Source: Saprospiraceae bacterium (lineage in GTDB: Bacteria; Bacteroidota; Bacteroidia; Chitinophagales; Saprospiraceae). From it: a DNA stretch of 64,000 nt. Of the stretch, positions 1 to 8,003 are shown piece by piece. How positions within the stretch are numbered: the stretch's first letter is position 1; each line of letters begins with the position of its first letter. Below the pieces are notes generated by a model. It made no database searches. It had not been told where the DNA came from and worked only from the letters and a program-made list of their open reading frames with translations. The translations under genes and the position numbers were made by a program. The stretch is taken from contig JAIYAP010000038.1 in the NCBI GenBank assembly GCA_027488935.1, positions 97,306 through 161,305 on the forward strand, given 5' to 3'.

Positions 1-1
1 G

Positions 2-772
2 GATAGCATGTTGGAAGCAGCAGAAATTATTGAGGCTAAAAACCCGGACGTCATTGATATTAATTTTGGCTGCCCGGTAGCAAAGGTCGCATGTCGTATG
101 GCTGGTGCAGGCTTGTTGCGCGATGTACCCCAACTGGTTAAGTTGACCGAAGCGGTGGTAAAAAGCACCAACAAGCCCGTTACGGTAAAAACCCGTTTGG
201 GCTGGGATGATTCCAGTATTAATATCCTGGAAGTCGCCGAACGATTGCAAGATGTTGGTATTCAAGCGCTTAGCATTCATGCGCGCACCCGTGCACAGAT
301 GTACAAGGGCGAGGCAAACTGGGCCTGGATCGCCAAAGTAAAAGAAAACCAACGCATGCACATCCCCATTTTTGGGAATGGCGATGTTGATTCTCCTCAA
401 AAAGCACTCGAATACCGGCAAAAATACGGCCCCGATGGCATTATGATTGGTCGGGCAAGCATTGGTTATCCGTGGATATTTAGAGAGATCAAGCATTATT
501 TTGCCACGGGCACCTTGCTCGCCCCGCCGGATATTCACGAACGGGTGGCTGCAGCGCGCCAACATTTGAGCGATAGCCTGGCCTGGAAAGGTCCCAAATT
601 AGGGGTGCTGGAAATGCGCAGGCATTATGCACCTTATTTCCGCGATTTACCCCATATCAAACCATATCGGGCGCAATTGGTTACCATCAATGAGCCTGAA
701 ATCTTGTTTGCCCTGTTGGATGAAATTGAAACTGTTTATGCCGGCATGGAACTCGAAACGCCGGTTGTTTAA
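2..772 (+). CDS. dusB: tRNA-dihydrouridine synthase, 5' end outside window
   Basis: Reduces uridine to dihydrouridine in tRNA D-loops using FMN and NADPH. The reading frame is open to the left edge, and the first in-frame ATG (position 8) falls inside the conserved TIM barrel, so the gene starts upstream and about 256 residues are visible. The Dus signature NFGCP with the catalytic Cys is at the start of the visible part, followed by KTRLGW, the HARTR segment and the FMN-phosphate loop GNGDV...GIMIGRA. The C-terminal helical domain (from about residue 175 of the visible part) is complete to the TAA stop. The tRNA nucleotidyltransferase gene starts 18 bases downstream on the same strand, so the two tRNA genes may be cotranscribed. 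The DusB subtype is inferred from overall resemblance. Confidence 0.93.
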   Translation, partial: DSMLEAAEIIEAKNPDVIDINFGCPVAKVACRMAGAGLLRDVPQLVKLTEAVVKSTNKPVTVKTRLGWDDSSINILEVAERLQDVGIQALSIHARTRAQMYKGEANWAWIAKVKENQRMHIPIFGNGDVDSPQKALEYRQKYGPDGIMIGRASIGYPWIFREIKHYFATGTLLAPPDIHERVAAARQHLSDSLAWKGPKLGVLEMRRHYAPYFRDLPHIKPYRAQLVTINEPEILFALLDEIETVYAGMELETPVV

Positions 773-790
773 CGTTTTAGCACCCTGTTT

Positions 791-2230
791 ATGCTGTTCT
801 CTATAGAGTCCCACGAACGAAAACTCTTCGATCTGGTTAATCAATGTGCCAAAGAATTGGGAGAACCTGCCTATGTGGTAGGAGGTTTTGTGCGGGACCG
901 TTTGTTGGGGCGTGTTTCAAAAGATATTGATATTGTTTGCGTGGGCGACGGTATTCGATTGGCCGAAATGGTCGCTTCGAAAATGTACCCGCGTCCCAAA
1001 GTTGCCGTGTATTCCCGGTTTGGAACGGCGATGATCCGGCATGAAGATACCGAAATTGAGTTTGTAGGTGCCCGAAAGGAAAGCTACCGCGAAGACAGCA
1101 GAAAACCGGAAGTAGCGGCGGGTACCCTCGAAGATGATCAAAACAGACGCGATTTTACCATCAATGCCTTGGCGGTTAGCCTAAATGAAGCGGATTTTGG
1201 CCAAATTATTGACTCCTTTGGTGGATTACAGCATCTGGAAGACAAAATTCTTAAAACACCACTCGAACCGGGCTCTACCTTTTCGGATGATCCATTGCGG
1301 ATGATGCGGGCGATTCGCTTTGCAACCCAACTCAATTTTACCATTGAGCCAGGCACCTTGCAGGGAATAGCGCGGTATAAGTCGCGGATTAACATCATTT
1401 CTAAGGAACGGATTGCAACCGAATTGGAAAAAATACTTGCTACACCCAAGCCTTCTGTGGGCTTTAACCTGCTGTTCGATACTGGGTTGTTGCAATTGAT
1501 CATGCCAGAAGTTGCAGCCCTGCAAGGCGTAGAAGATCGCAATGGGCGCGCGCACAAAGACAACTTTTACCACACCCTCGAAGTGCTGGATAATTTGTGC
1601 AAACGCAGCAACAACATTTGGTTGCGCTGGTCAGCCCTGTTGCACGATATTGCCAAACCTGCCACCAAACGCTACGATAAAGAACACGGCTGGACCTTCC
1701 ATGGCCATGAATGGATCGGCGCAAACATGGTTCCAAAAATTTTCCGCAACCTGCGCCTCCCGCTCGATGCGAAAATGGAATATGTCCAAAAAATGGTGCG
1801 TTTGCATTTGCGGCCCATTTCACTCACCAAAGAACAGGTGACGGCAAGTGCTGTCCGCCGACTATTGTTTGATGCCGGGCCGGAAATAGAAGATTTGATG
1901 CACTTGTGCGAATCGGATATTACGACCAAAAACCCAAAAAAAATGCAGCGATACCTCGAGGGCTACCATTACCTCAAGGAACGCATGGCCGAAGTAAGCG
2001 CAGAGGATCGCTTGCGCCTGTGGCAGCCGCCCATCACCGGTGAAGTAATTATGGAAACGTTCGGCATTCCGCCATCCAAGACTGTGGGTATCGTCAAAAC
2101 GGCGGTGCGAGAAGCCATCCTGGACGGGGTAATACCGAATGATTTTGAAGCCGCGTTTGGGTTTATGGTTGCAGAAGGTAAGCGGATGGGGTTGGAAAGC
2201 GGCAAGCAATTTGCAGATTTTTTAAATTAG
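791..2230 (+). CDS. CCA tRNA nucleotidyltransferase / poly(A) polymerase family protein with HD domain
   Basis: Class II nucleotidyltransferase expected to add or repair the 3'-CCA end of tRNA. The N-terminal head has the motif GGFVRDRLLG at residues 31-40 and the metal-binding DID at 45-47. The neck motif RRDFTINA and the motif FSDDPLRMMRAIRFA follow. A C-terminal HD phosphohydrolase-like domain carries HD at about 285-286 (ALLHDIAKP). The length of 479 residues is normal for the HD-containing bacterial type. The start at 791 leaves 18 bases after the dusB stop, which fits a two-gene tRNA-maturation operon. CCA-adding and poly(A)-adding enzymes cannot be separated by eye. As the only candidate in view, the CCA role is the likelier one. 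Confidence 0.9.
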   Translation: MLFSIESHERKLFDLVNQCAKELGEPAYVVGGFVRDRLLGRVSKDIDIVCVGDGIRLAEMVASKMYPRPKVAVYSRFGTAMIRHEDTEIEFVGARKESYREDSRKPEVAAGTLEDDQNRRDFTINALAVSLNEADFGQIIDSFGGLQHLEDKILKTPLEPGSTFSDDPLRMMRAIRFATQLNFTIEPGTLQGIARYKSRINIISKERIATELEKILATPKPSVGFNLLFDTGLLQLIMPEVAALQGVEDRNGRAHKDNFYHTLEVLDNLCKRSNNIWLRWSALLHDIAKPATKRYDKEHGWTFHGHEWIGANMVPKIFRNLRLPLDAKMEYVQKMVRLHLRPISLTKEQVTASAVRRLLFDAGPEIEDLMHLCESDITTKNPKKMQRYLEGYHYLKERMAEVSAEDRLRLWQPPITGEVIMETFGIPPSKTVGIVKTAVREAILDGVIPNDFEAAFGFMVAEGKRMGLESGKQFADFLN

Positions 2231-2267
2231 CATGTGCCTCCCGCCTTAAAAACTGAAAACCATAGAT

Positions 2268-3020
2268 CTACAATCGATTTTTTTCAATCAAATCCAGCAA
2301 ATCATCCCGGTAATTTTTACCAATGGGTAAAAGTTTGGGAATGTTTTTTTCGGACACCTCTACCATATTTCCTTCAATGGCCGTGATTTTATCCATCGCA
2401 ACGATGTAGGAACGGTGAATGCGTTTAAAACGGCCATTGGGCAACCGATCTTCGAGCGATTTCATGGTTTGCAGGGTGATTACCCGGCCATTGATCAGGC
2501 GAATAATCACATAGTCTTTGAGGCCTTCGATGTAAATAATGTCTTCGAAGTTCACCTTAACCAGTTTTTTATCCGCTTTTACAAAAAAGAAATCGAGCGC
2601 ATCGTTGGCGGGCGTTGTTGCCGCAATGCCGTTGGAAGGGGCCAATTCGCGGTGCTGCAAATCGGATTGTTCCACGGCTTTGTTTACCGCCTTCATAAAG
2701 CGTTCCAGCGAAATAGGTTTCAGGAGATAGTCCAGCGCATTCAAATCAAACCCTTGAATGGCATAGTTGGGGTAGGCTGTCGTAAAAACAATCATGGGCG
2801 GGCGCACCAGCGTTTTTACAAAGTCAATTCCCGTCAATTGAGGCATTTGAATATCCAAAAACATCAAATCGATATCATGGGCCTTTAGTGCTTCATTTGC
2901 CTCAATGGCATTACTACAACGCTTAACCAAGGTTAGGTCGGGCATTTGAGCAATATACGTTTCTAAAACGTCGAGCGCAAGCGGCTCATCATCAACGATT
3001 AATACATTTAGCATACGCAA
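2268..3020 (-). CDS. LytTR-family response regulator
   Basis: DNA-binding response regulator of 250 residues. The receiver domain (1-125) has the acidic pair DD at 10-11, the phospho-acceptor Asp56 in FLDIQMP and the conserved Lys in LLKPIS. The C-terminal LytTR domain (about 145-245) contains the RIHRSYIVA segment typical of the family, which binds direct repeats in promoters. It lies 87 bases downstream of a LytS-type histidine kinase on the same strand, so the two form a two-component system. This AlgR/LytTR design is very common in Bacteroidota. The regulated genes cannot be read from the sequence. Confidence 0.93.
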   Translation of the reverse strand: MRMLNVLIVDDEPLALDVLETYIAQMPDLTLVKRCSNAIEANEALKAHDIDLMFLDIQMPQLTGIDFVKTLVRPPMIVFTTAYPNYAIQGFDLNALDYLLKPISLERFMKAVNKAVEQSDLQHRELAPSNGIAATTPANDALDFFFVKADKKLVKVNFEDIIYIEGLKDYVIIRLINGRVITLQTMKSLEDRLPNGRFKRIHRSYIVAMDKITAIEGNMVEVSEKNIPKLLPIGKNYRDDLLDLIEKNRL

Positions 3021-3107
3021 ACAGTGGGTTTCAATTAATTGGTCTTTGATTGGCTCTAAGGTAATATTTCCGTGATATTAAATCGCGAAGAAAAAAACAT
3101 TTTTCGC

Positions 3108-4160
3108 TCAAATCATTTTTAAGTGCAAGGTAACTGCATAGCAATTGGGCTCATCAGATACCGTAAGTGTGTGATTTTCAGGGTATAATAAATCAAGTCT
3201 TTGTCGCACATTGGTTAAGCCAATACCACCACTGCGCGGATGATTTTGCCGGGGGACACTTTCCATCGCCTTGCTGTTTTCGATTCGAAATTCAAGGTCT
3301 TCCCCTTGTACGTGTAAATGCAAGTGCACAAATCCGCCGCCTTGTAAATAATGGTTTAAACCATGTTTGAAACTATTTTCCAAAAAAGGGACAAACAACA
3401 GGGGCGCCACCATTTGTTCGCTCATTGCACCCGCCGTCGTAAACCGAATATCGGCCTCTTTAGGCTGACGCAACCTTTCAAGGTCTAGATAGTTGTGAAT
3501 ATACTGAATTTCCTTGGTAAGCAGCACCCGCCTTTCGTTGCACTCATACAACATGTAACGCATGATTTCTGAAAGTTTCAACACAATTTCAGGCGCCTGA
3601 TCACTCTTTTTAAGGGTAAGCGCATAGAGGTTATTCAGCGTGTTGAATAAAAAATGCGGATTTATCTGACTTTTTAAAAACCTTAATTCCGACTGGATGG
3701 TTTGGGTAAGCAACATTTGTTTTTCATTCTGGTACCGCCACCAATCCATCACCAGGCGCATCATGGTGGAAAGCAAAATGACAAACAAATTACCCAGAAA
3801 GAAATCAAATTGTTCGTCGACCAAATGGTTGCGGTAAACGGGCAAATTGAATAATTTCAAGTACAACGTAAGTACTTCAATCGGGGTGATCAATGCACAA
3901 GACAAAATGACCATGCCAAAGTAGGACAAAACATGGCGGGCCAGGTAATTCGGAATCAAAAAATAGAGGTTAAAATACACCAAAATGGCGTAAAAAAACA
4001 ACCCGATCAACTCATTGGATATCGTAAACCACCAATTATTACCTTTTTGAAGCCCGTCGAGCATCATCACGCCAAACAGTACCAGCCAGAACAGTGCGTG
4101 ATACACTGGCCGCAGATTTAGAAAACGATATATGCGATCCAGAAAATTGCGGGATTTCAT
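3108..4160 (-). CDS. LytS/YehU-type sensor histidine kinase
   Basis: Membrane histidine kinase of 350 residues from the chosen start. Four hydrophobic segments occupy about residues 20-135, with no periplasmic sensor domain. They are followed by the His_kinase motif QINPHFLFNTLNNLYAL, with the phospho-acceptor His at about 169, and a HATPase_c domain with PLLFVPFLENSFKHG (N box) and SGGIGLTNVRQRL (G box). An in-frame ATG 45 bases further upstream exists, but the ATG at 4160 is preceded by a perfect AGGAGG seven bases away, so I prefer it. The partner LytTR regulator follows 87 bases downstream. The signal sensed is unknown and probably membrane-related. Confidence 0.92.
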   Translation of the reverse strand: MKSRNFLDRIYRFLNLRPVYHALFWLVLFGVMMLDGLQKGNNWWFTISNELIGLFFYAILVYFNLYFLIPNYLARHVLSYFGMVILSCALITPIEVLTLYLKLFNLPVYRNHLVDEQFDFFLGNLFVILLSTMMRLVMDWWRYQNEKQMLLTQTIQSELRFLKSQINPHFLFNTLNNLYALTLKKSDQAPEIVLKLSEIMRYMLYECNERRVLLTKEIQYIHNYLDLERLRQPKEADIRFTTAGAMSEQMVAPLLFVPFLENSFKHGLNHYLQGGGFVHLHLHVQGEDLEFRIENSKAMESVPRQNHPRSGGIGLTNVRQRLDLLYPENHTLTVSDEPNCYAVTLHLKMI

Positions 4161-4167
4161 GCCAAGC

Positions 4168-4173
4168 CCTCCT
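4168..4173 (-). promoter_or_regulatory. Strong Shine-Dalgarno for the histidine kinase
   Basis: Reading the minus strand, AGGAGG sits seven bases before the ATG at 4160. Bacteroidota mRNAs usually lack a strong Shine-Dalgarno sequence, so this near-perfect site decides the start of the kinase and excludes the longer reading frame beginning at 4205. Confidence 0.6.
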
Positions 4174-4310
4174 AATTGTTTTTGCAAATAAACACAAACA
4201 TCCACCGATAGATGTTATTATTAGATAAACCGGGAACACAAAGGGACTAAATGCGTGTTAAAAAGCAACCAAAGGATTTGATGAAAGCAGGCTTTTCGCG
4301 CTTTTCGCCG

Positions 4311-4318
4311 TAAATTTG
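4311..4318 (+). promoter_or_regulatory. -7 box TAAATTTG for the PTPS-folE pair
   Basis: Exact match to the Bacteroidota sigma-A -7 consensus TAnnTTTG, 57 bases before the PTPS start codon. No TTTG lies at the ideal -33 distance; the nearest is at 4277-4280, which is rather far. This is a probable promoter for the two pterin genes. Confidence 0.45.
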
Positions 4319-4375
4319 AGCCCGCTTTTTGTGTGTACCATGCTTACATACATTTTTTGACAAAAAAACACTCGA

Positions 4376-4792
4376 ATGGTTTATATCACCCGAATTGAAC
4401 GTTTTAATGCCGCCCATAAATTGTGGGTCGAATCGTGGAGCGAAGAAGAAAATCGCATTGTTTTTGGCAAATGTTCCAATAAAAACTGGCACGGTCACAA
4501 CTACAACCTGCACGTGACGGTAAAAGGCATGCCCGATCCGCTCACCGGCTTTATTATCGATGTAAAAAAACTCAGCCTAATCATCAAAGCTGAAGTGATT
4601 GATCACCTGGACCATAGCAACCTCAACCTGGATGTAGACTTTATTCCAAAAGGAATGCAACCAACCACCGAAAATCTTGTTATCCTAATTTGGCAACGTC
4701 TCGAAAAAGGCCTGGAAGGCCAAACCTGTAAACTCCATGCCATTAAATTATGGGAAACGGAGACCATTTACGCCGAATACTATGGCGAATAA
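4376..4792 (+). CDS. 6-pyruvoyl-tetrahydropterin synthase family protein (PTPS type)
   Basis: Zinc-dependent enzyme converting dihydroneopterin triphosphate to a 6-substituted tetrahydropterin; 138 residues, normal length. The zinc histidines are His14 (NAAHKL) and His39/His41 (HGH). The catalytic Cys33 is spaced Cys-x5-His-Gly-His (CSNKNWHGH), as in animal PTPS, whereas E. coli-type QueD has Cys-x3-His-Gly-His. Further conserved features are TGFIIDVKKL, the DHLDHSNLN His/Asp segment, TTEN and the C-terminal ETETIYAEYYGE Glu. The folE gene follows after 42 bases, giving the first two steps of tetrahydrobiopterin synthesis side by side. That the product is a BH4 precursor rather than the queuosine precursor is inferred from the motif spacing and the neighbour. 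Confidence 0.88.
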   Translation: MVYITRIERFNAAHKLWVESWSEEENRIVFGKCSNKNWHGHNYNLHVTVKGMPDPLTGFIIDVKKLSLIIKAEVIDHLDHSNLNLDVDFIPKGMQPTTENLVILIWQRLEKGLEGQTCKLHAIKLWETETIYAEYYGE

Positions 4793-4834
4793 ATTTTCAT
4801 AAAGCGCTGTTTTTCAGACAAAACGAAACTTTAA

Positions 4835-5431
4835 ATGAGCTATACTAAAAGCGATTCGTATGATGACGCGCTTACTGAAAAAATGCGCTTGCATTACGAA
4901 GAGATTTTAAAAGGGGTAGGGGAGGATACTGCCCGAGATGGCCTGCTTAAAACGCCCGAACGCGCCGCAAAAGCGATGCAGTTTCTTACCCAAGGCTATG
5001 ATCAGGATCCGGCAGCGATTTTATTAGGCGCCATGTTTAAGGAAGATTACAATGAAATGGTCATTGTAAAAGATATTGAGGTCTATTCTTTGTGCGAGCA
5101 CCATATTTTACCTTTTTTTGGCAAAGCCCATGTGGCCTACATCCCCAATGGGTATATCGTTGGTTTGAGCAAAATTCCGCGGATCGTGGATGTTTTTGCC
5201 CGGCGCCTACAGGTTCAGGAGCGACTTACCATCGAAATTCGCGATGTGATTCAAAATACTTTGCATCCGCTTGGGGTGGCAGTGGTGATCGAAGCTTGCC
5301 ACATGTGTATGATGATGCGCGGGGTGCAAAAGCAAAACAGCATTACCACCACCTCTTCTTTCACCGGCGAATTTGGTAAGGCCGAAACCCGGGGCGAATT
5401 TCTGCGATTAATTGAATCCAAAGGGCGGTAG
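4835..5431 (+). CDS. folE: GTP cyclohydrolase I
   Basis: Converts GTP to 7,8-dihydroneopterin triphosphate, the entry step to folate and tetrahydrobiopterin. At 198 residues it has normal length. The zinc ligands are Cys87 and His90 in SLCEHH and Cys158 in [11 protein letters not shown]. The substrate-binding stretches [20 protein letters not shown] and the [12 protein letters not shown] region are intact. The N-terminal part carries the usual [13 protein letters not shown] motif. It lies 42 bases downstream of the PTPS gene on the same strand and probably shares its promoter. The next gene, a membrane protein, begins about 108 bases later behind its own -7 box. Confidence 0.97.
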   Translation: MSYTKSDSYDDALTEKMRLHYEEILKGVGEDTARDGLLKTPERAAKAMQFLTQGYDQDPAAILLGAMFKEDYNEMVIVKDIEVYSLCEHHILPFFGKAHVAYIPNGYIVGLSKIPRIVDVFARRLQVQERLTIEIRDVIQNTLHPLGVAVVIEACHMCMMMRGVQKQNSITTTSSFTGEFGKAETRGEFLRLIESKGR

Positions 5432-5473
5432 GGATATTGCTATTTGGTTGCAGGATACTTGTTGTGCAATACC

Positions 5474-5481
5474 TACCTTTG
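5474..5481 (+). promoter_or_regulatory. -7 box TACCTTTG for the membrane protein gene
   Basis: Exact TAnnTTTG match with a TTG 23 bases upstream as a possible -33 element. It lies 58 bases before the ATG at 5540 and downstream of an in-frame TTG at 5444, so translation must begin at 5540 if this promoter is used. Confidence 0.5.
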
Positions 5482-5539
5482 CGCGGTGCATGCGCTTTTA
5501 CGTTTTCGACTTTTACCATATTATTTATATGCTGCAGGT

Positions 5540-6904
5540 ATGACCTGGGTAGTGCGGGATGATCCCTTTTTTTGGGACACCGTGCAGTTGGCATCCAAAC
5601 ATGCCCACTTTTTTTACCAGCATCAGCTCCAGTGGGCAGTATTGCCGTCGTTGATTGACAGTGGCCATCCACCCTTTTTAGGCTATTATTTGGCCACCAT
5701 GTGGACTTTTTTGGGCTACAGTTTGCCGGTCAGCCATTTTTCCATGCTTCCATTTTTATGCCTGCTCATTTGGGGCTTGTATCGATTGGCTTCCCGCCTG
5801 GGCACGCCTTATTGGGCATTTTGGCTGTTGCCCCTGGTGTTGCTTGATCCAGTGGTAGCAGGGCAAATGATCCTGGTTAGTCCAGATATTATTTTGTTGA
5901 GTTTTTTTGTGCTTGCGCTCGAAGGCATCCTGGGTAATCGGTTGGTTTACATAGCCTTCGGTGTACTAGGATTGAGTTTGGTCAGTATGCGCGGTATGAT
6001 GACGGCTGCTGGATTGGGCATTTTTTTGAGTGCTCGTTGTTGGCATTTGCGAACCGGATTTCGGTATTTTTGGCATCAGACCTTTTGTTTTTTGCCGGGT
6101 ATTGCAGGTGCTACTGCCTTTTTAGCCTGGCATTGGGCACAAACCGGTTGGATAGGTTACCACGCACATTCGGCTTGGGCACCTGCATTTCAACGGGTAG
6201 CAGGGTGGGGGATTTTGCGCAATATTGCGGTGCTTATTTGGCGCTGGCTAGATTTCGGAAGAATTTTCGAATGGCTCACCCTCTTGGCATTATGTGTGTT
6301 ATGGTGGAAAAAACGATTGCGCGCGCCTGAAACCGTGCTGCTGCTTTTGTTCGGATGTATCTGCTTTTTTCTAAGCATTTCCGCCGTTTTATACCAAAAC
6401 CTGTCGGCGCACCGTTATTTTTTACCTGCCTATTGCGCCATGCATCTCTTGGTATTCCAATGGGTGATTCAAAGTAATCAAAAGCAACACATTATCCGCC
6501 TAACGTTTTTAGCACTCAGCATCGGTTTTGCTACCGGTAACCTGTGGATTTATCCGCGTGGTATTTCCATGGATTGGGATGCAACCCTTGCCCATCAACC
6601 CTACCACGCCCTACGCGCACAGGCGCTTACCTACCTCGACCAACAAGGAATTGGTTATCCATCGGTCGGATCGGCCTTCCCCAACCTCAATACGGGTATT
6701 GATTTAATGTTAAACGACGATAAGCGTCGCTTTTCAGACATTCAGTTTGACCAAAATCAGCTTATTTTTGTTTCTAATGTTATGAATGATCTGCAAGCAT
6801 CAGATTTTCATCGATTAGAGACGGAATGGATCCCTCGAAAACGTTTTGCGTATGCCGGTGTATGGATAGTGCTTTACCAACCCGCCCATTCAACCACCCG
6901 ATAG
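5540..6904 (+). CDS. Polytopic membrane protein, glycosyltransferase-39-like
   Basis: Integral membrane protein of 454 residues with about ten hydrophobic helices and a short soluble C-terminal tail of about 110 residues. The N-terminus MTWVVRDDPFFWDTVQLASKH places a paired Asp in the first external loop, as in lipid-linked sugar transferases of the GT-C/PMT fold (ArnT-like). A GT-C-type role in moving sugars onto a cell-envelope acceptor is therefore possible. I recognise no substrate-specific motif. An in-frame TTG at 5444 would add 32 residues, but a -7 box lies between the two positions, favouring 5540. A small lipoprotein-like gene follows after 18 bases. Confidence 0.75.
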   Translation: MTWVVRDDPFFWDTVQLASKHAHFFYQHQLQWAVLPSLIDSGHPPFLGYYLATMWTFLGYSLPVSHFSMLPFLCLLIWGLYRLASRLGTPYWAFWLLPLVLLDPVVAGQMILVSPDIILLSFFVLALEGILGNRLVYIAFGVLGLSLVSMRGMMTAAGLGIFLSARCWHLRTGFRYFWHQTFCFLPGIAGATAFLAWHWAQTGWIGYHAHSAWAPAFQRVAGWGILRNIAVLIWRWLDFGRIFEWLTLLALCVLWWKKRLRAPETVLLLLFGCICFFLSISAVLYQNLSAHRYFLPAYCAMHLLVFQWVIQSNQKQHIIRLTFLALSIGFATGNLWIYPRGISMDWDATLAHQPYHALRAQALTYLDQQGIGYPSVGSAFPNLNTGIDLMLNDDKRRFSDIQFDQNQLIFVSNVMNDLQASDFHRLETEWIPRKRFAYAGVWIVLYQPAHSTTR

Positions 6905-6922
6905 TGTAAATCAATCATAATC

Positions 6923-7846
6923 ATGCGAATCATAAACAATATTGCACTCGTTTTCCTTGCCTTGCTTGTTTGGCAATGCAAGCCTTCCGCCTCCTCTGAA
7001 CCTGCTTCCAATGTCAAAGCCCTTCCAACCGCCCAGGCAGCACCCTTGCCACTTGCCAATGGTTTTGCACAATATTGGTATCAGGGCAAAGCCGAATTAA
7101 ATACGTACCAGGTCACCCAAGAACGTTATGGTGAACTGCGTGACGCCGAACAAGTCAGCGTGTTTGTAACAGAAGATTTTTCTAAATCAAAACAGGTAAA
7201 ACTCGATGATGCTGCCGCTGCTGGCGCAGACAGAGCGCCCATCCTCAAGTTGAACACCATCCGCCGTTTTCATACGGGTATTTATGATTATTCGATCATG
7301 GAATCGGTGTTTAGCCCCATCAATGGTGGTATGGCCATCAAGTCTACCTCGACGGTTCAAGACTGGTGTGGGCATGTTTTTTCGCAATTGAACCTGCAAA
7401 ACACAGGTTACGAGGCCAAAACATTCTCCTATTTTGAAACAGAGGGAGATCAAAAAATTGCACTCGGCAAAGCACTCCTGGAGGAAGAATTGATGTTACG
7501 AATCCGCATGAACCCAACCACGGTACCCACGGGTGCTGTAAAAGTGATTCCAGATCTTGCTTATATTCGAATGCGGCATAAGCCCTTGAAAGTGGAAGAT
7601 GCAACCATTTCGATTGGCGTTGAACCCAAATCAAGTGTATTGACTTTGCAATATACCAGCATTTCCAGACAATTGGTAGTGCGGTTTGAAAGCGATTTTC
7701 CGCATAAAATTTTGGGTTGGGAAGAGCAAGTAGAGGGTAAATTGATGAGCCGCGGTGTTTTAAAGGCAAGCATTTTGTCTCCATATTGGATGCAACACGG
7801 ACTTGCAGATGACCACCTGCGCGATTCACTCAAGCTTACTTTCTAA
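6923..7846 (+). CDS. Conserved Bacteroidota secreted/lipoprotein-like protein
   Basis: Protein of 307 residues. A hydrophobic signal segment at 5-17 runs into VWQC, a Cys at 19 that could be a lipidation site, although Gln at -1 is unusual for a lipobox. A low-complexity Ser/Ala/Pro linker (20-45) precedes a soluble domain starting FAQYWYQGKAELNTY. Recognisable blocks are ERYGELRD, VFVTEDF, TGIYDYSIM and VQDWCGHVF. I recall similar Bacteroidota proteins carrying an unhelpful 'septum formation inhibitor Maf' label, but no Maf nucleotidase motif is visible here and I would not transfer that name. The function is unknown. It follows the membrane protein by 18 bases and may share its transcript. 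Confidence 0.8.
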   Translation: MRIINNIALVFLALLVWQCKPSASSEPASNVKALPTAQAAPLPLANGFAQYWYQGKAELNTYQVTQERYGELRDAEQVSVFVTEDFSKSKQVKLDDAAAAGADRAPILKLNTIRRFHTGIYDYSIMESVFSPINGGMAIKSTSTVQDWCGHVFSQLNLQNTGYEAKTFSYFETEGDQKIALGKALLEEELMLRIRMNPTTVPTGAVKVIPDLAYIRMRHKPLKVEDATISIGVEPKSSVLTLQYTSISRQLVVRFESDFPHKILGWEEQVEGKLMSRGVLKASILSPYWMQHGLADDHLRDSLKLTF

Positions 7847-7917
7847 TCTTTTTTTGGCTTTTTCAAAAAAAAATTCGGTCATTTGCGGCAATTTGTACCT
7901 TTTGATTTGGTAAAAAA

Positions 7918-7952
7918 TTGCATCGCCCTATAATTGAGGCGTATGCATGCAA
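7918..7952. other. Imperfect hairpin upstream of the coiled-coil gene
   Basis: TTGCAT-CGCC pairs with GGCG-(bulge)-ATGCAA around a ten-base A+T-rich loop. On the plus strand the hairpin is followed by eight A residues, so it is not a plus-strand terminator; on the minus strand it would be followed by a T run. It could be the end of the upstream transcript unit or a leader structure; the role is undecided. Confidence 0.35.
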
Positions 7953-8003
7953 AAAAAAGTATAAATTGCCGCGCATTTTAAAATCCACGCTAATACCCTG
8001 TGT

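Noticed and set aside
6923..7846. The name 'septum formation inhibitor Maf' for the lipoprotein-like gene.
   Set aside because: No Maf/HAM1-type nucleotidase motif is visible and a signal segment is present; the label seems to be a propagated misannotation.
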